DNA of 64,000 nt from Kaistella jeonii (GCF_000812865.1 NZ_JSYL01000002.1:62001-126000), one strand, 5' to 3'. Numbered from the stretch's first letter, positions 8,279-16,879 are shown. Program-made: numbers and translations. Notes: generated from the letters alone by a model not told the origin.

Positions 8279-9196
8279 TCATTTGTAGTCGTTATACGTT
8301 TTGTCAAACCATAATAAAATTTCTAGCAATCCATAAAACATTGATTTCAAGGAGTAAACAGAAATCATGTAGCCACCAAAATGTTGTTCTTTTAATTCAT
8401 GAATATATCTGCCACAAGTAATGTAAATCCATTTATTTAAAGTTTCAATTTCAGCAGTCTGGTATTCTATTGATGTAGCAGTGTAATTACTCTTATGGGA
8501 TTTATTACCCGATAAATGATTATTTTTTTGATTAAACGATAATCCCTTTGGTAAAACATTGATGCTCTCCAACTTTATAAATACTTTCTCCTGGATACTG
8601 CGCATTTTCGTTAGTACAGCTTTAGTATCAATATCTGTAGTTTTTTCTAACTCATTGAAGACTTCCAATAGTTCATTTTCCGTTTCTTCCAATAATAAAC
8701 CAGTATCAAAAATATTGAAAATTTCAGGATTGTTTATTTTAATTTGCCGAATAGGATTTGCATCTGCTGCTTTTTTAATTTCTTCAAGCAGTTCGGAAAA
8801 ATCCTGATCTTTACTTTTATCGAAAACTTTCCCATTGGCAAAAGCGGCATCTTTAAATATTTCTACAATTTCATTACTATCCTTAACGAATGACGGCTGA
8901 CCTGAATAAATAAACCAGGGCATTAAATTGCCGTTCGCTTTTAGTTCAGTAAGTATTTTAGCAATTTCCCCGAATGCAGTTTGCTTTAAATCACTGCCTT
9001 TTTGGTCTTTTTGCTTGAAAAATAATCCATCTAATAAAACGGCATCGTAATCCCTGAAATTTTGGCGTAATTCATCGCCACCTTCATCTGAATTCGTGTA
9101 CCCAATTAATTGGACATCTTGCAGAATTGCTTCATCTTTAATAGCCTGAAAATTTTCATGCTCGTCATCACACCAAAGTACTTTATAATTTCTCAT
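8279..9196 (-). CDS. Response-regulator receiver protein with unknown output domain
   Basis: 305 aa. Residues 1-135 are a receiver domain: acidic pair D10-D11 (WCDDE), phosphoacceptor D56 (VLLDG), S98 in YSGQP, and K127 in FDKS, all in canonical order. Residues 140-305 are largely helical and not recognised; no helix-turn-helix is visible. The start overlaps the end of the methylase/kinase fusion gene by 14 bp, implying translational coupling, so the two should form a cognate kinase-receiver pair. The output probably acts on the helicase encoded next rather than on transcription; this is inference. Confidence 0.75.
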   Translation of the reverse strand: MRNYKVLWCDDEHENFQAIKDEAILQDVQLIGYTNSDEGGDELRQNFRDYDAVLLDGLFFKQKDQKGSDLKQTAFGEIAKILTELKANGNLMPWFIYSGQPSFVKDSNEIVEIFKDAAFANGKVFDKSKDQDFSELLEEIKKAADANPIRQIKINNPEIFNIFDTGLLLEETENELLEVFNELEKTTDIDTKAVLTKMRSIQEKVFIKLESINVLPKGLSFNQKNNHLSGNKSHKSNYTATSIEYQTAEIETLNKWIYITCGRYIHELKEQHFGGYMISVYSLKSMFYGLLEILLWFDKTYNDYK

Positions 9197-11714
9197 TTAT
9201 TTCTATTATTGGTAAAGTTAATTCAATTGTTGTCACATATTCTCCTTCAATACCTTCGCTACCGTTTTTCTTATCGGTAAAAGAGAATTCGCCACCATGG
9301 ATCTTCATCACCTCGCGCACAAACCAAATGCCTGTGCCATCACCAGCATTTTCACCTATTGAGCTTCCTTTTCTAACCATGGATTCATAAGACAAGTTTT
9401 CTGGCAACAGGTGGCCAGTATTACCGAAATCAATCTGAACTTTCATATCCTGAAAATCATAAAGCAAATCAATTTTTACTTTATTACCAGAATTAATGGT
9501 TTTACTAAAAGCATGTCTTTCCGCATTTTCTACGATGTTGTCGAAAGCCTTCTTCAGAAGATCTCTATCTCCTTTAACATAAACATTTTTCACAGCTCCT
9601 TCAATCAAACTGTCTTCGTCCAAATCAACGAAAACGTCGTAATAATTGTGTCCTCTTACCCGAAGATCTTCAGCATAATCCTTGATAAATTTCAATAAAT
9701 CAAATTCTTCTAAATTCAAATCCATCAAATCAATTTGATCACTGATCTTATTTACAGATTTGTTTATAGAATTTAGGTCTCTTTCGATTATATTCAAGTA
9801 AGTATTCAAGGTTGAACCCAGTCGATAATCTACCTTTAAATTATACAATTCTGGGAACTCCGGATTGACTTTTTCAGATAGTATTTTTTGAACGAATTTA
9901 AAAGAATTCCTCACGCTCTTTAAAGAACCTGCGATTTGGTGCCTTAAAAAGCTATTTTCATCATTGACATTTATAATTTGCTCTTGCAAATCAATACCAT
10001 ATTGTGCAGATTTTGTGGACAATTGCTTCTGTGCAAGCTCAATATATTGATTTCTCTGCTCATCCAAAGAAGGTATTCTAATTTTCAGATTAAGCAAATC
10101 TTTTTTATTGATTCTAGGCATTATCTGACCAGCAGTATACTTCTCTATTTGCTTTGTTACTTGCGCAGAATTAAGTGCATATATCAAATATCTTATATCA
10201 TAGAGAGATTCATCAATATTTAATGCATATACATCTCCTGAAATACATATAGGTGTACCTTCATATTTAAAATAGGTAGGCTTCAGTGTTGCAAATCGCG
10301 ATGAAATTAGTAAACTATTTTGACTAATTTTTCGGAAAGAAACATTTGATGGCAATTCATCAACCAACTGCGTAATATCCAAATTGCTATTGAACGGATC
10401 ATTTTTCAAATCTTTGATCCGTACAAATTTCGCAAAACTTGTTTCTCTATGCATATCTATCCCTACCGTAGCTCTCAGAGTACCGCTTGGACTGAAAGGT
10501 TTTCCTGCAACAAAGGATGCTATTTCACCTAATTTAGTACCCGATATGTTCTCATCAATAAAATATCTACCTACCTGAAGATCAAAATCTTCTCGTTCAA
10601 TTTCTGATTTCTCGACAAACCGTACAAATTCTGAATTATTATTCGAATTGATATACGTCCAAAGTTTTTCATCATCTAGAATGTTTTCTTTACGATGAGA
10701 AGATGAGGCAATGAAAGATGAAGCATCAATCATCCTAATTTTTGCTGCGTATTCTTGAGATTTTCTTAAAATAATTATGGAAAGATTGACTGCAGCATAA
10801 GAAAGAATTCTACTTGGCAACGTTATAACTGTTTCTATCAGATTTCTTTCAACAAGATTTTTTCTAAGGTCTTTATCACGGGTTATTGAATTTGATAATA
10901 AAGATTGGGGAAATATTACAATTAACTTCCCTTTATCTGAAAGGCTATTCAAACCATTTTTAATAATAAATTCACTTAAGGAATCTTTTCCGAAATCATT
11001 ACCTAAATTCGATCCTTTTAACTGAAAAGGTGAGCGTGTAACAATAAGATCATACTTATTGGTAAAATCCCATGATTTAATAGAGTCTTCGTTTACATAT
11101 CTGGTATTTTTATTACCGTACGCCAATAGACGCAATTTACCTAAAGCCCAGTCACTAGTTATAATTTCCTGACCAATATAACTTTGACTGGATTTCAAAT
11201 ATGTACTGAAAGAAGCTAAGCCCGCAAATGGATTATACACTTTAGCATCATCAGATAATTCAGCAAGATTCGTAATAAAACGGCTTAATTCTAGCGGTTG
11301 AAAATTTACTCCGAGACCAACATCGCTTCTTTCATTAGAACTTGATAAAACACTGTCAAAAATTTTAGGGAAATTTTCGTTTAACAGCTTCCTTTCTAAT
11401 CGAAATAAGAACATAATGATTCCTTCTAGAATATTTGGTTGAATTTGATCGATTAAATCTTGATAAAATGGGTTTATATCGCTATATTGCTCAACAGATT
11501 CGTAAACCTTTTTTACTTCTTGTAAAAAATAAAAATCATGATGTTCAAATCGATCCTCAAAACTCAGAAACAAACCATCTTTATAGCCAGATAGAAGATA
11601 CATCAAAACGTACATAGGTTTTGCGGACATCTGACCTCGTGCCGAATTAGCTATCTGCCATAAATCTGCAACTATATTGTTTATTTCCTCTTTATATTGA
11701 TCTTTTCTTATCAT
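9183..11714 (-). CDS. Fusion of degenerate N6-MTase, HsdS-like TRD and histidine kinase
   Basis: 843 aa. Residues about 130-320 follow the HsdM layout: GVNFQPLELSRF, motif I as NPFAGLASF (161-169), GQEI at 181, and motif IV as TRSPF (226-230) where active enzymes have NPPF. The catalytic Asn is missing, so methylation is unlikely. Residues about 390-560 resemble an HsdS target recognition domain, ending in IMPRINKKDLLNLKIRIP and DEQ. Then comes a kinase module: RHQIAGSL with candidate phospho-His 592, N-box FDNIVENAERHA (724-735) and G-box GDGTGIWFV (791-799). It looks like a DNA-sequence or modification sensor wired to a two-component kinase. First gene of the operon with the receiver and helicase. 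Confidence 0.8.
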   Translation of the reverse strand: MIRKDQYKEEINNIVADLWQIANSARGQMSAKPMYVLMYLLSGYKDGLFLSFEDRFEHHDFYFLQEVKKVYESVEQYSDINPFYQDLIDQIQPNILEGIIMFLFRLERKLLNENFPKIFDSVLSSSNERSDVGLGVNFQPLELSRFITNLAELSDDAKVYNPFAGLASFSTYLKSSQSYIGQEIITSDWALGKLRLLAYGNKNTRYVNEDSIKSWDFTNKYDLIVTRSPFQLKGSNLGNDFGKDSLSEFIIKNGLNSLSDKGKLIVIFPQSLLSNSITRDKDLRKNLVERNLIETVITLPSRILSYAAVNLSIIILRKSQEYAAKIRMIDASSFIASSSHRKENILDDEKLWTYINSNNNSEFVRFVEKSEIEREDFDLQVGRYFIDENISGTKLGEIASFVAGKPFSPSGTLRATVGIDMHRETSFAKFVRIKDLKNDPFNSNLDITQLVDELPSNVSFRKISQNSLLISSRFATLKPTYFKYEGTPICISGDVYALNIDESLYDIRYLIYALNSAQVTKQIEKYTAGQIMPRINKKDLLNLKIRIPSLDEQRNQYIELAQKQLSTKSAQYGIDLQEQIINVNDENSFLRHQIAGSLKSVRNSFKFVQKILSEKVNPEFPELYNLKVDYRLGSTLNTYLNIIERDLNSINKSVNKISDQIDLMDLNLEEFDLLKFIKDYAEDLRVRGHNYYDVFVDLDEDSLIEGAVKNVYVKGDRDLLKKAFDNIVENAERHAFSKTINSGNKVKIDLLYDFQDMKVQIDFGNTGHLLPENLSYESMVRKGSSIGENAGDGTGIWFVREVMKIHGGEFSFTDKKNGSEGIEGEYVTTIELTLPIIEINEKL

Positions 11715-11833
11715 TTGCCAATTTCTAAATTTTTTCTAGACTATTATTTCCGGCGAAGATCCACTTTCTCTTCTCTCTTCTATTCAACAATCTGATGATT
11801 TTTATACTTTTTTCAATTAAGGGTTAAAAATAG

Positions 11834-12463
11834 TTATTTATCCTTAAAGTAATCATCTTTCGTGTCCTCATTTCTTTGGACTTTCGAATAATACACATCC
11901 CGGGACTGTCTTTCTTTGACAAACATATTTTTGATCCCTTCTCCGTTTTTCTTGAAAATCAAAGTGTTCGAGATGGAAAGATTAAGGGCAATCTTATCTA
12001 CATCGTGATCGGTGCCGATATAGGTAAAAGTCCATTTTTCCTCTTTTAGTTTTTCAATCAATGCTTTAATCTGCGCGCCAGAATATTCTCTGGAAGAATT
12101 TTCTTCGCCGTCCGTCATGATTGTAACTAATACATTGCAATTCTCCTGATTTTTCACAACATAATGAAGTTTGTTGACCGCATAGCCTATCGCATCGAAC
12201 AGTGGCGTACCTCCATTTGGCCGATACAATTCTGAATTAATCTCATTCAATTTATCAACAGGATCAATAAAATGTAGCAGTTGATTGCTAAGACTATTAA
12301 AACTTACGAGGGAGATAAAATGTTCCTGTTCCGGAAATTTTTTTTGAAAACCTTTAATTGATTGTACGGTTTCATTAAAACCAGAGATGATTTCTGATTT
12401 AATACTTCCCATTGAACCGCTTTCATCCAAAATGATAAGGTTGTGTACTTTTTGCTTTTCCAT
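11834..12463 (-). CDS. von Willebrand factor A domain protein
   Basis: 209 aa, cytoplasmic, nearly all vWA domain. The MIDAS metal site is intact: DESGS at about 14-18, the Thr in GGTPLFDA, and MTDGEEN. It ends with TYIGTDHDVDKIA, as in a stand-alone bacterial vWA family related to TerY-like proteins. It starts 11 bp after the small conserved gene at 12475-12822, so the two form a unit under an island-type promoter. vWA proteins commonly act as metal-dependent protein-interaction adaptors; the partner is unknown. Confidence 0.8.
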   Translation of the reverse strand: MEKQKVHNLIILDESGSMGSIKSEIISGFNETVQSIKGFQKKFPEQEHFISLVSFNSLSNQLLHFIDPVDKLNEINSELYRPNGGTPLFDAIGYAVNKLHYVVKNQENCNVLVTIMTDGEENSSREYSGAQIKALIEKLKEEKWTFTYIGTDHDVDKIALNLSISNTLIFKKNGEGIKNMFVKERQSRDVYYSKVQRNEDTKDDYFKDK

Positions 12464-12474
12464 AATAAATAATT

Positions 12475-12822
12475 TTAATTGTTAGACCAATATTGATGAC
12501 ACCTGATAATTTCCTGAATACTAAATATACCTTCTTCTTTAAGTTTTTTCCAGTTTTTTGTATACCCTAGTTCCTGACAGAGTTTATAAAATCCGTCGCC
12601 TTCTTCACCACTTTTAGAAATAACTACTGCACTTAAAAGCGGTCGTTTTTGATTAAATTCGTTCACGGAGATTTCTCCTAATATCCTTCCTATTTCTGTT
12701 CGGTCTGCCGGATTATTGTGCATATCGAGTTTCAGATTGCAGGCGTTGGCTAATTCCTGGTAGTGGATGATCGCTTTGTCTTTTGCAACTTCAATCAATT
12801 TTTTTCTTACTGTTTCATTCAT
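12475..12822 (-). CDS. Small conserved protein of unknown function
   Basis: 115 aa, no signal or membrane segment. It has the pattern 'RTEIGRILGEISVNEF..KRPLLSAVVISKSGEEGDGFYKLCQELG', which I associate with a widespread uncharacterised bacterial family often met near restriction and other defence genes. An N-terminal helix-turn-helix-like stretch (AIIHYQELANACNLKL) is possible. It is the first gene after the operator-bearing promoter at 12873-12907, 11 bp before the vWA gene. No function can be assigned. Confidence 0.6.
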   Translation of the reverse strand: MNETVRKKLIEVAKDKAIIHYQELANACNLKLDMHNNPADRTEIGRILGEISVNEFNQKRPLLSAVVISKSGEEGDGFYKLCQELGYTKNWKKLKEEGIFSIQEIIRCHQYWSNN

Positions 12823-12872
12823 GCTTTTAATTATTTTTCAGTTCATTAACTAGTTTCTATTAATTCATACTA

Positions 12873-12907
12873 CAAAGGTATTTGTATCCTATGCGGTAGG
12901 ACTGCAC
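12873..12907 (-). promoter_or_regulatory. Island promoter 3: -7 box plus RTGC-N9-GCAY operator
   Basis: Minus-strand TACCTTTG (12873-12880) is a perfect -7 box. GTGC-N9-GCAT lies at 12891-12907, 10 bp upstream. It drives the 115-aa protein and vWA genes. Confidence 0.7.
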
Positions 12908-12972
12908 TGTAAAAAAAATATTAGTGTTAAATAATAAGAAGAGTTGAAAAATGAAATTCTGGAATATGTTTC

Positions 12973-13001
12973 AAAAAAAAGCACTGCTATTTGCGGTGCT
13001 T
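12973..13001 (-). terminator. Rho-independent terminator after the ATPase/PLD-like operon
   Basis: Minus-strand AAGCACCGC/GCAGTGCTT stem with a 5-nt loop followed by a run of eight T. It sits just past the stop at 13034 and isolates the upstream operon from the next promoter. Confidence 0.75.
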
Positions 13002-13033
13002 GATAAACTTATAAAAAATGACTATTTGATGTA

Positions 13034-13972
13034 TTAGAAAGATAAAGTAGAAAATGTGTTCGGATAATTAATTAATAAATCTTCATATTCTTTCATCATT
13101 TTTTTACGGTGTCGAATTAGATCGTAACCCCATTTCTCTAAAAAAGAATAACACTCTACTTCAGTATTCACTTTCTTATCTTTAATTCTTTCAAATCCTT
13201 TACCCGTTTTTAAAATATAGAAATTGGTAATAATATTTCTGTCATGAAAATCAAAATCTGCATCCAGTTCCGCATTAATAATTTGTAAAGACAGTTTTTC
13301 GGAGAAACTATCCTTTGTGTGCCTCGACATTATTTCTAACTTTTCTTGCAATTCTTTTAATCTTCCGAAATCAGCATCTTTCGATTTTATATATAACTTA
13401 ATTCTGAAACTTTGGTTTTCCACAATTTTACGTAAAAGGAAAATAAAGTTTTGATCTAAATTTCTAATTTCTTTTGTTTGGAGAAATTTATCTATTATAT
13501 ACTTATCCGTGATCGTTATTTCATTTATCAAAGATGATCTAAGATTTTCGATACCATTCCAGTGATAATTTTCATCCGCAATAAATCGAAAACTAAATTT
13601 TGCTACAATATCTTCTAACTGTTTCTCGAAGTCTTCAATGTAAAAAACTAGCAGGTTAGGAATACTGTCTTTATGCCAGTTCTCCATCTTATTTGATAGT
13701 ATAATTTGAAGGCTCTGAGTATCTTGTTCAATTTCCTGCTTAAAATTTTTATTGAATTCAATAGAATTACTCCCTTTGGAACTTACAGTAGTAATGAAAC
13801 TATTGGTAACTTCCCATCTTTCAAAATCGTCATATTTAACTTCTTCATTAAATACCCATACTACTTCGGCGTAATCTCTAATTATAGACCACAAAATATC
13901 TATTCCTTTTGACCTTTTGTTCTGTAAGGAAACGAAATGATTCATAAATTCTTTTTCAACATATACACGCAT
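13034..13972 (-). CDS. ATPase partner protein with possible MIT_C/PLD-like C-terminus
   Basis: 312 aa, starting 6 bp after the ATPase gene stop. The C-terminal third contains FHDRNIITNFYILKTGKGFE (His243), resembling the HDR...GkGf signature of the phospholipase D-like MIT_C fold, preceded by a hydrophobic strand and IKLYIKSKDADF. Only one PLD-like half-motif is visible and there is no classical HxK pair, so nuclease or lipase activity is unproven. The N-terminal 130 residues are not recognised. Coupling to an AAA ATPase suggests a two-gene defence system with this as effector. Confidence 0.5.
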   Translation of the reverse strand: MRVYVEKEFMNHFVSLQNKRSKGIDILWSIIRDYAEVVWVFNEEVKYDDFERWEVTNSFITTVSSKGSNSIEFNKNFKQEIEQDTQSLQIILSNKMENWHKDSIPNLLVFYIEDFEKQLEDIVAKFSFRFIADENYHWNGIENLRSSLINEITITDKYIIDKFLQTKEIRNLDQNFIFLLRKIVENQSFRIKLYIKSKDADFGRLKELQEKLEIMSRHTKDSFSEKLSLQIINAELDADFDFHDRNIITNFYILKTGKGFERIKDKKVNTEVECYSFLEKWGYDLIRHRKKMMKEYEDLLINYPNTFSTLSF

Positions 13973-13978
13973 CGCATT

Positions 13979-15802
13979 TTAATTTAACTGTTCGCTGTTA
14001 AGTTTCATTAAATCAAAACGCAAGCGGATTGCTTCATCATAAAAACCTGGACCGAAATCCTCGGATAAAGTACCACTAGCATTAATTACAATTTCTTTTA
14101 CTTTTGGTTCGTCAGCATCCACATATTCGTCTGAATTGAAGTAATATATAATTGAATGGTCGTTATCAAGTTGCTTTTTTGCAGTCAGAAATTGTAATTT
14201 GCGTATTATGTACTCACTATGTGTCTCAATAATCAATCTTAAATTTGGAAAAGTGACCGCAGTTAAAGCGAATAAATCTGCTAATTTTGATTGAAGATTG
14301 GGATGCAAATTAGCTTCGGGTTCTTCTATAATCAAGATGTTATTGACATTACTATGCAATGACATATTACCTTGCATTATTGCAATTTTAATTATGATTG
14401 GTATTATTTGTGAATAACCAAAACCCAAATCAGCAAATGATATTTCTTTCCCATCTCTTAAAATATAGGGAACCATTATTGTATTTTCAAACGTTTTAAT
14501 TTTCAATTCACCGTTAATTCCAAATATTTCAAATGCTTCTTTGATAAACTTTTTGTAAACCGCGTTAGGCTTATCTTTTTGATTTTGAAAATTTAATAAA
14601 ACCCTGTTCATCTCTTGTGAACCACCATTTAATAAAACTCTATCAATATTTCCACGTTGAGCACTTATGAAATTAACTTTACTTAATGATTTTTCTAAAT
14701 AATCGCTTTGATTTCCGAATTGCTCGAAAAACGTCATTCCACTATTTTCATCAAACAATTTCCATCCAATTATTTTCTCTTTAAAAATTAATCTAAATAG
14801 ATCATTTTCGGTCAATTTTAATCGGTCAACACTGTCATCAAATAAATCATTGTCTATTATTTCATCTAAGAAATTATCATGAATTTCTTTTAAAACAATT
14901 GCTATGGCGGTCTTCAATAAATAACTTAATTTTTTTTCCGAATTAGAATAAGGTATAAAATATGAGAAATTGTCAAACACTTCATCTTGACATTTGATTA
15001 GCATTTCGGCAAATCTTTCTGTAACATCTACACCATTGATTATTATATCATATAAGAGATACTTCTCTTCTTCCGCAATATTATCCATAACGTTGTTTAT
15101 AAGAAACGCGCTGGAAAAATATCTATTGGAAATAATATCAGTTGCCAATGAAGTTCCATATACAGGGTCAACCTCTGATTCTTCTTTTACTGACGGTATT
15201 AATCCACTATGCAAAATCGAGAAATCTCTGTAATTATTAAAAATAATTTCCGGTGGTATTTGCCTAAACGCGGACATTTTTTTATAAAGGAAATTTTTAC
15301 CGCTCCAATCGGATTTAAGTAGAATGGACCGATCAAAAAAACGATCGATGATATATTTATAGTCAAAAGATAATTCAAAAGTATCTGCTCTATCTATATC
15401 ATTAACTAGTTGTGTGTGATCATCAACTTCAATAATATCATGATCAACAATTTTAAAATTAAAAACACTTACTTCTTTATTGTGTATTTGTAATTGATTT
15501 GCCTCTCCATCAACAAATGTAATTTCGGTAGTTAGATTATTAGTTAGGTAATCTATTTCAGAAGGAAAATCAATCTTGAATTTTTTTTCAGGACTTTCCC
15601 AATTTACAGCGTTTTCAAAAGAACCTAAATTATGTCGACCACCAGTTAAGTCAAGATTATCAACCCCCAACTTTAAAAGCTCCAACAATTTTGTAAATGC
15701 GCTTTTACCTGCGTTATTAGGTCCTGTTAAAAGCGTAATGGGTTTAATATCAAATTCCTGCCGGTCTTTAAAAACTCTAAAATTAGTAACTCCTATTTTC
15801 AT
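13979..15802 (-). CDS. AAA/RecF-like ATPase (AAA_15/21, OLD-type core without visible TOPRIM)
   Basis: 607 aa. It begins with the ABC/SMC-like strand MKIGVTNFRVFKDRQEF and Walker A GPNNAGKS (27-34). Near residue 460 lies FADLGFGYSQIIPI (signature region), then IIEEPEANLHP (about 491-501, Walker B with Glu) and THSEYIIRKLQ (about 529-539), the standard AAA_21 ending. A large helical insertion fills the middle. The short tail after the THSE motif is not a TOPRIM nuclease, unlike OLD or GajA proteins. Overlapping functions in PARIS-, Septu- and retron-type systems use such ATPases as sensors with a separate effector, here probably the next gene. Confidence 0.8.
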   Translation of the reverse strand: MKIGVTNFRVFKDRQEFDIKPITLLTGPNNAGKSAFTKLLELLKLGVDNLDLTGGRHNLGSFENAVNWESPEKKFKIDFPSEIDYLTNNLTTEITFVDGEANQLQIHNKEVSVFNFKIVDHDIIEVDDHTQLVNDIDRADTFELSFDYKYIIDRFFDRSILLKSDWSGKNFLYKKMSAFRQIPPEIIFNNYRDFSILHSGLIPSVKEESEVDPVYGTSLATDIISNRYFSSAFLINNVMDNIAEEEKYLLYDIIINGVDVTERFAEMLIKCQDEVFDNFSYFIPYSNSEKKLSYLLKTAIAIVLKEIHDNFLDEIIDNDLFDDSVDRLKLTENDLFRLIFKEKIIGWKLFDENSGMTFFEQFGNQSDYLEKSLSKVNFISAQRGNIDRVLLNGGSQEMNRVLLNFQNQKDKPNAVYKKFIKEAFEIFGINGELKIKTFENTIMVPYILRDGKEISFADLGFGYSQIIPIIIKIAIMQGNMSLHSNVNNILIIEEPEANLHPNLQSKLADLFALTAVTFPNLRLIIETHSEYIIRKLQFLTAKKQLDNDHSIIYYFNSDEYVDADEPKVKEIVINASGTLSEDFGPGFYDEAIRLRFDLMKLNSEQLN

Positions 15803-15826
15803 CTTTTTATATTATGTTATTTATCG

Positions 15827-15861
15827 CAAAAATATTTTTATATAGTGCAGTAGAAATGCAT
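15827..15861 (-). promoter_or_regulatory. Island promoter 4: -7 box plus RTGC-N9-GCAY operator
   Basis: Minus-strand TATTTTTG (15827-15834) is a perfect -7 box. ATGC-N9-GCAC (15845-15861 read on the minus strand) lies 10 bp upstream and touches the stop codon of the WYL regulator gene. It matches the site at 2318-2334 at 15 of 17 positions. Confidence 0.7.
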
Positions 15862-16850
15862 TAATAAAATGATTTTAAATTACTAATTCTAACTTTTAAC
15901 TTTTCAACTAATTCTCGAGGCTTAACAATTTTCATGTTTTCACCGTAAGAAAGAATTAGAGAGGTTAATTCATAATTAATTTTAACTTTTAATTGTAAGA
16001 CATTTCCATTAATCTTCTGTGATCCATGAACTGGTTTCGATTTGACATATGGTAATATATTATCTGAAAGCTCTATAACTATTGACACAACTTCCGCATC
16101 CTGATCATTACTTACACCAATGATATCTTCAAAATATTCCTCGAAATCGATAGAAGATTCTTCAAATTCAGTCTTTGAATTTTTGATTTCAATAATTCTA
16201 TCTAAAGCAAGGTTTTGAATTTTTTCTACTTCATGATTGTGCCCAAATAGAAACCAACGATTATTGTATTGTTTAAGGTAAAAAGGAGAAACGGTAAATA
16301 CTTTTTCATGATCAGATGAAAAACTTTTGTAAGTAATATCTAAACATTGTTTGTTGACAATATATTGATACAAAGGATTCAGAAATTCCACTCCTTTTAA
16401 GAATTCATTTTCTTCAAAACTAATAATTTGATTTTCTTCTTTTTTAAGTTTTAAACCTGAATTTAATTTAGTTTGAATAGTATTTACCCAATCAAAACCA
16501 GGAATGTTATTCATCCTGCTCAATGTTTCTAATGCTTGGTTTAGAGTACTTAACTCAGATGCATTGAGAGGTTTTTTCAAAATTGAAAAATCTAAATCTG
16601 AATATCTATAGAATACTTTTCGGCCGTCTTTAATAGATTCTATTGGCGCATCATAACCTGCTTCACTTTTCATAAAATCTATATCATCAAAAATCTGCCT
16701 TCTGGAAACTGTTGTATCCTGAGCATAATATTCTGTTAAAATATTAGAACAATATTCTATAAGATCATTGATGTAAAATTTTTTAAAAGCATTAGAAAAG
16801 CACTTGTCGAGTGCTTTATATCTAATTACTGCATTTTTGTTACTTGCCAT
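15861..16850 (-). CDS. WYL-domain transcriptional regulator
   Basis: 329 aa. The N-terminal 70 residues form a winged-helix-like domain (ITEYYAQDTTVSRRQIFDDIDFMK type). Residues about 145-250 are the WYL domain: LNPLYQYIVNKQCLDITYKSF, then VSPFYLKQYNNRWFLFGHN and NLALDRI. A WCX-like C-terminal segment follows. Such regulators (for example BrxR and CapW families) bind inverted repeats as dimers and often repress defence loci. It lies at the head of the island, directly upstream of an operator-bearing promoter, so it is the first candidate to bind the four RTGC-N9-GCAY sites. Confidence 0.85.
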   Translation of the reverse strand: MASNKNAVIRYKALDKCFSNAFKKFYINDLIEYCSNILTEYYAQDTTVSRRQIFDDIDFMKSEAGYDAPIESIKDGRKVFYRYSDLDFSILKKPLNASELSTLNQALETLSRMNNIPGFDWVNTIQTKLNSGLKLKKEENQIISFEENEFLKGVEFLNPLYQYIVNKQCLDITYKSFSSDHEKVFTVSPFYLKQYNNRWFLFGHNHEVEKIQNLALDRIIEIKNSKTEFEESSIDFEEYFEDIIGVSNDQDAEVVSIVIELSDNILPYVKSKPVHGSQKINGNVLQLKVKINYELTSLILSYGENMKIVKPRELVEKLKVRISNLKSFY

Positions 16851-16871
16851 TTAAATTTTTCACTGAACTCT

Positions 16872-16879
16872 CAAAAATA
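16872..16879 (-). promoter_or_regulatory. -7 promoter element of the WYL regulator gene
   Basis: Minus-strand TATTTTTG, 22 bp before the ATG at 16850. The RTGC-N9-GCAY operator is not present at the expected offset here, so no autoregulation through that motif is visible. Confidence 0.5.

Noticed and set aside
5007-11714. A normal type I restriction-modification system
   Set aside because: There is no HsdR (no PD-(D/E)XK nuclease plus type I translocase), the methylase lacks NPPF, and the S-like part is fused to a kinase.
13979-15802. OLD/GajA nuclease of a Gabija system
   Set aside because: The C-terminus after THSEY has no TOPRIM residues and the next gene is not a UvrD-like helicase.
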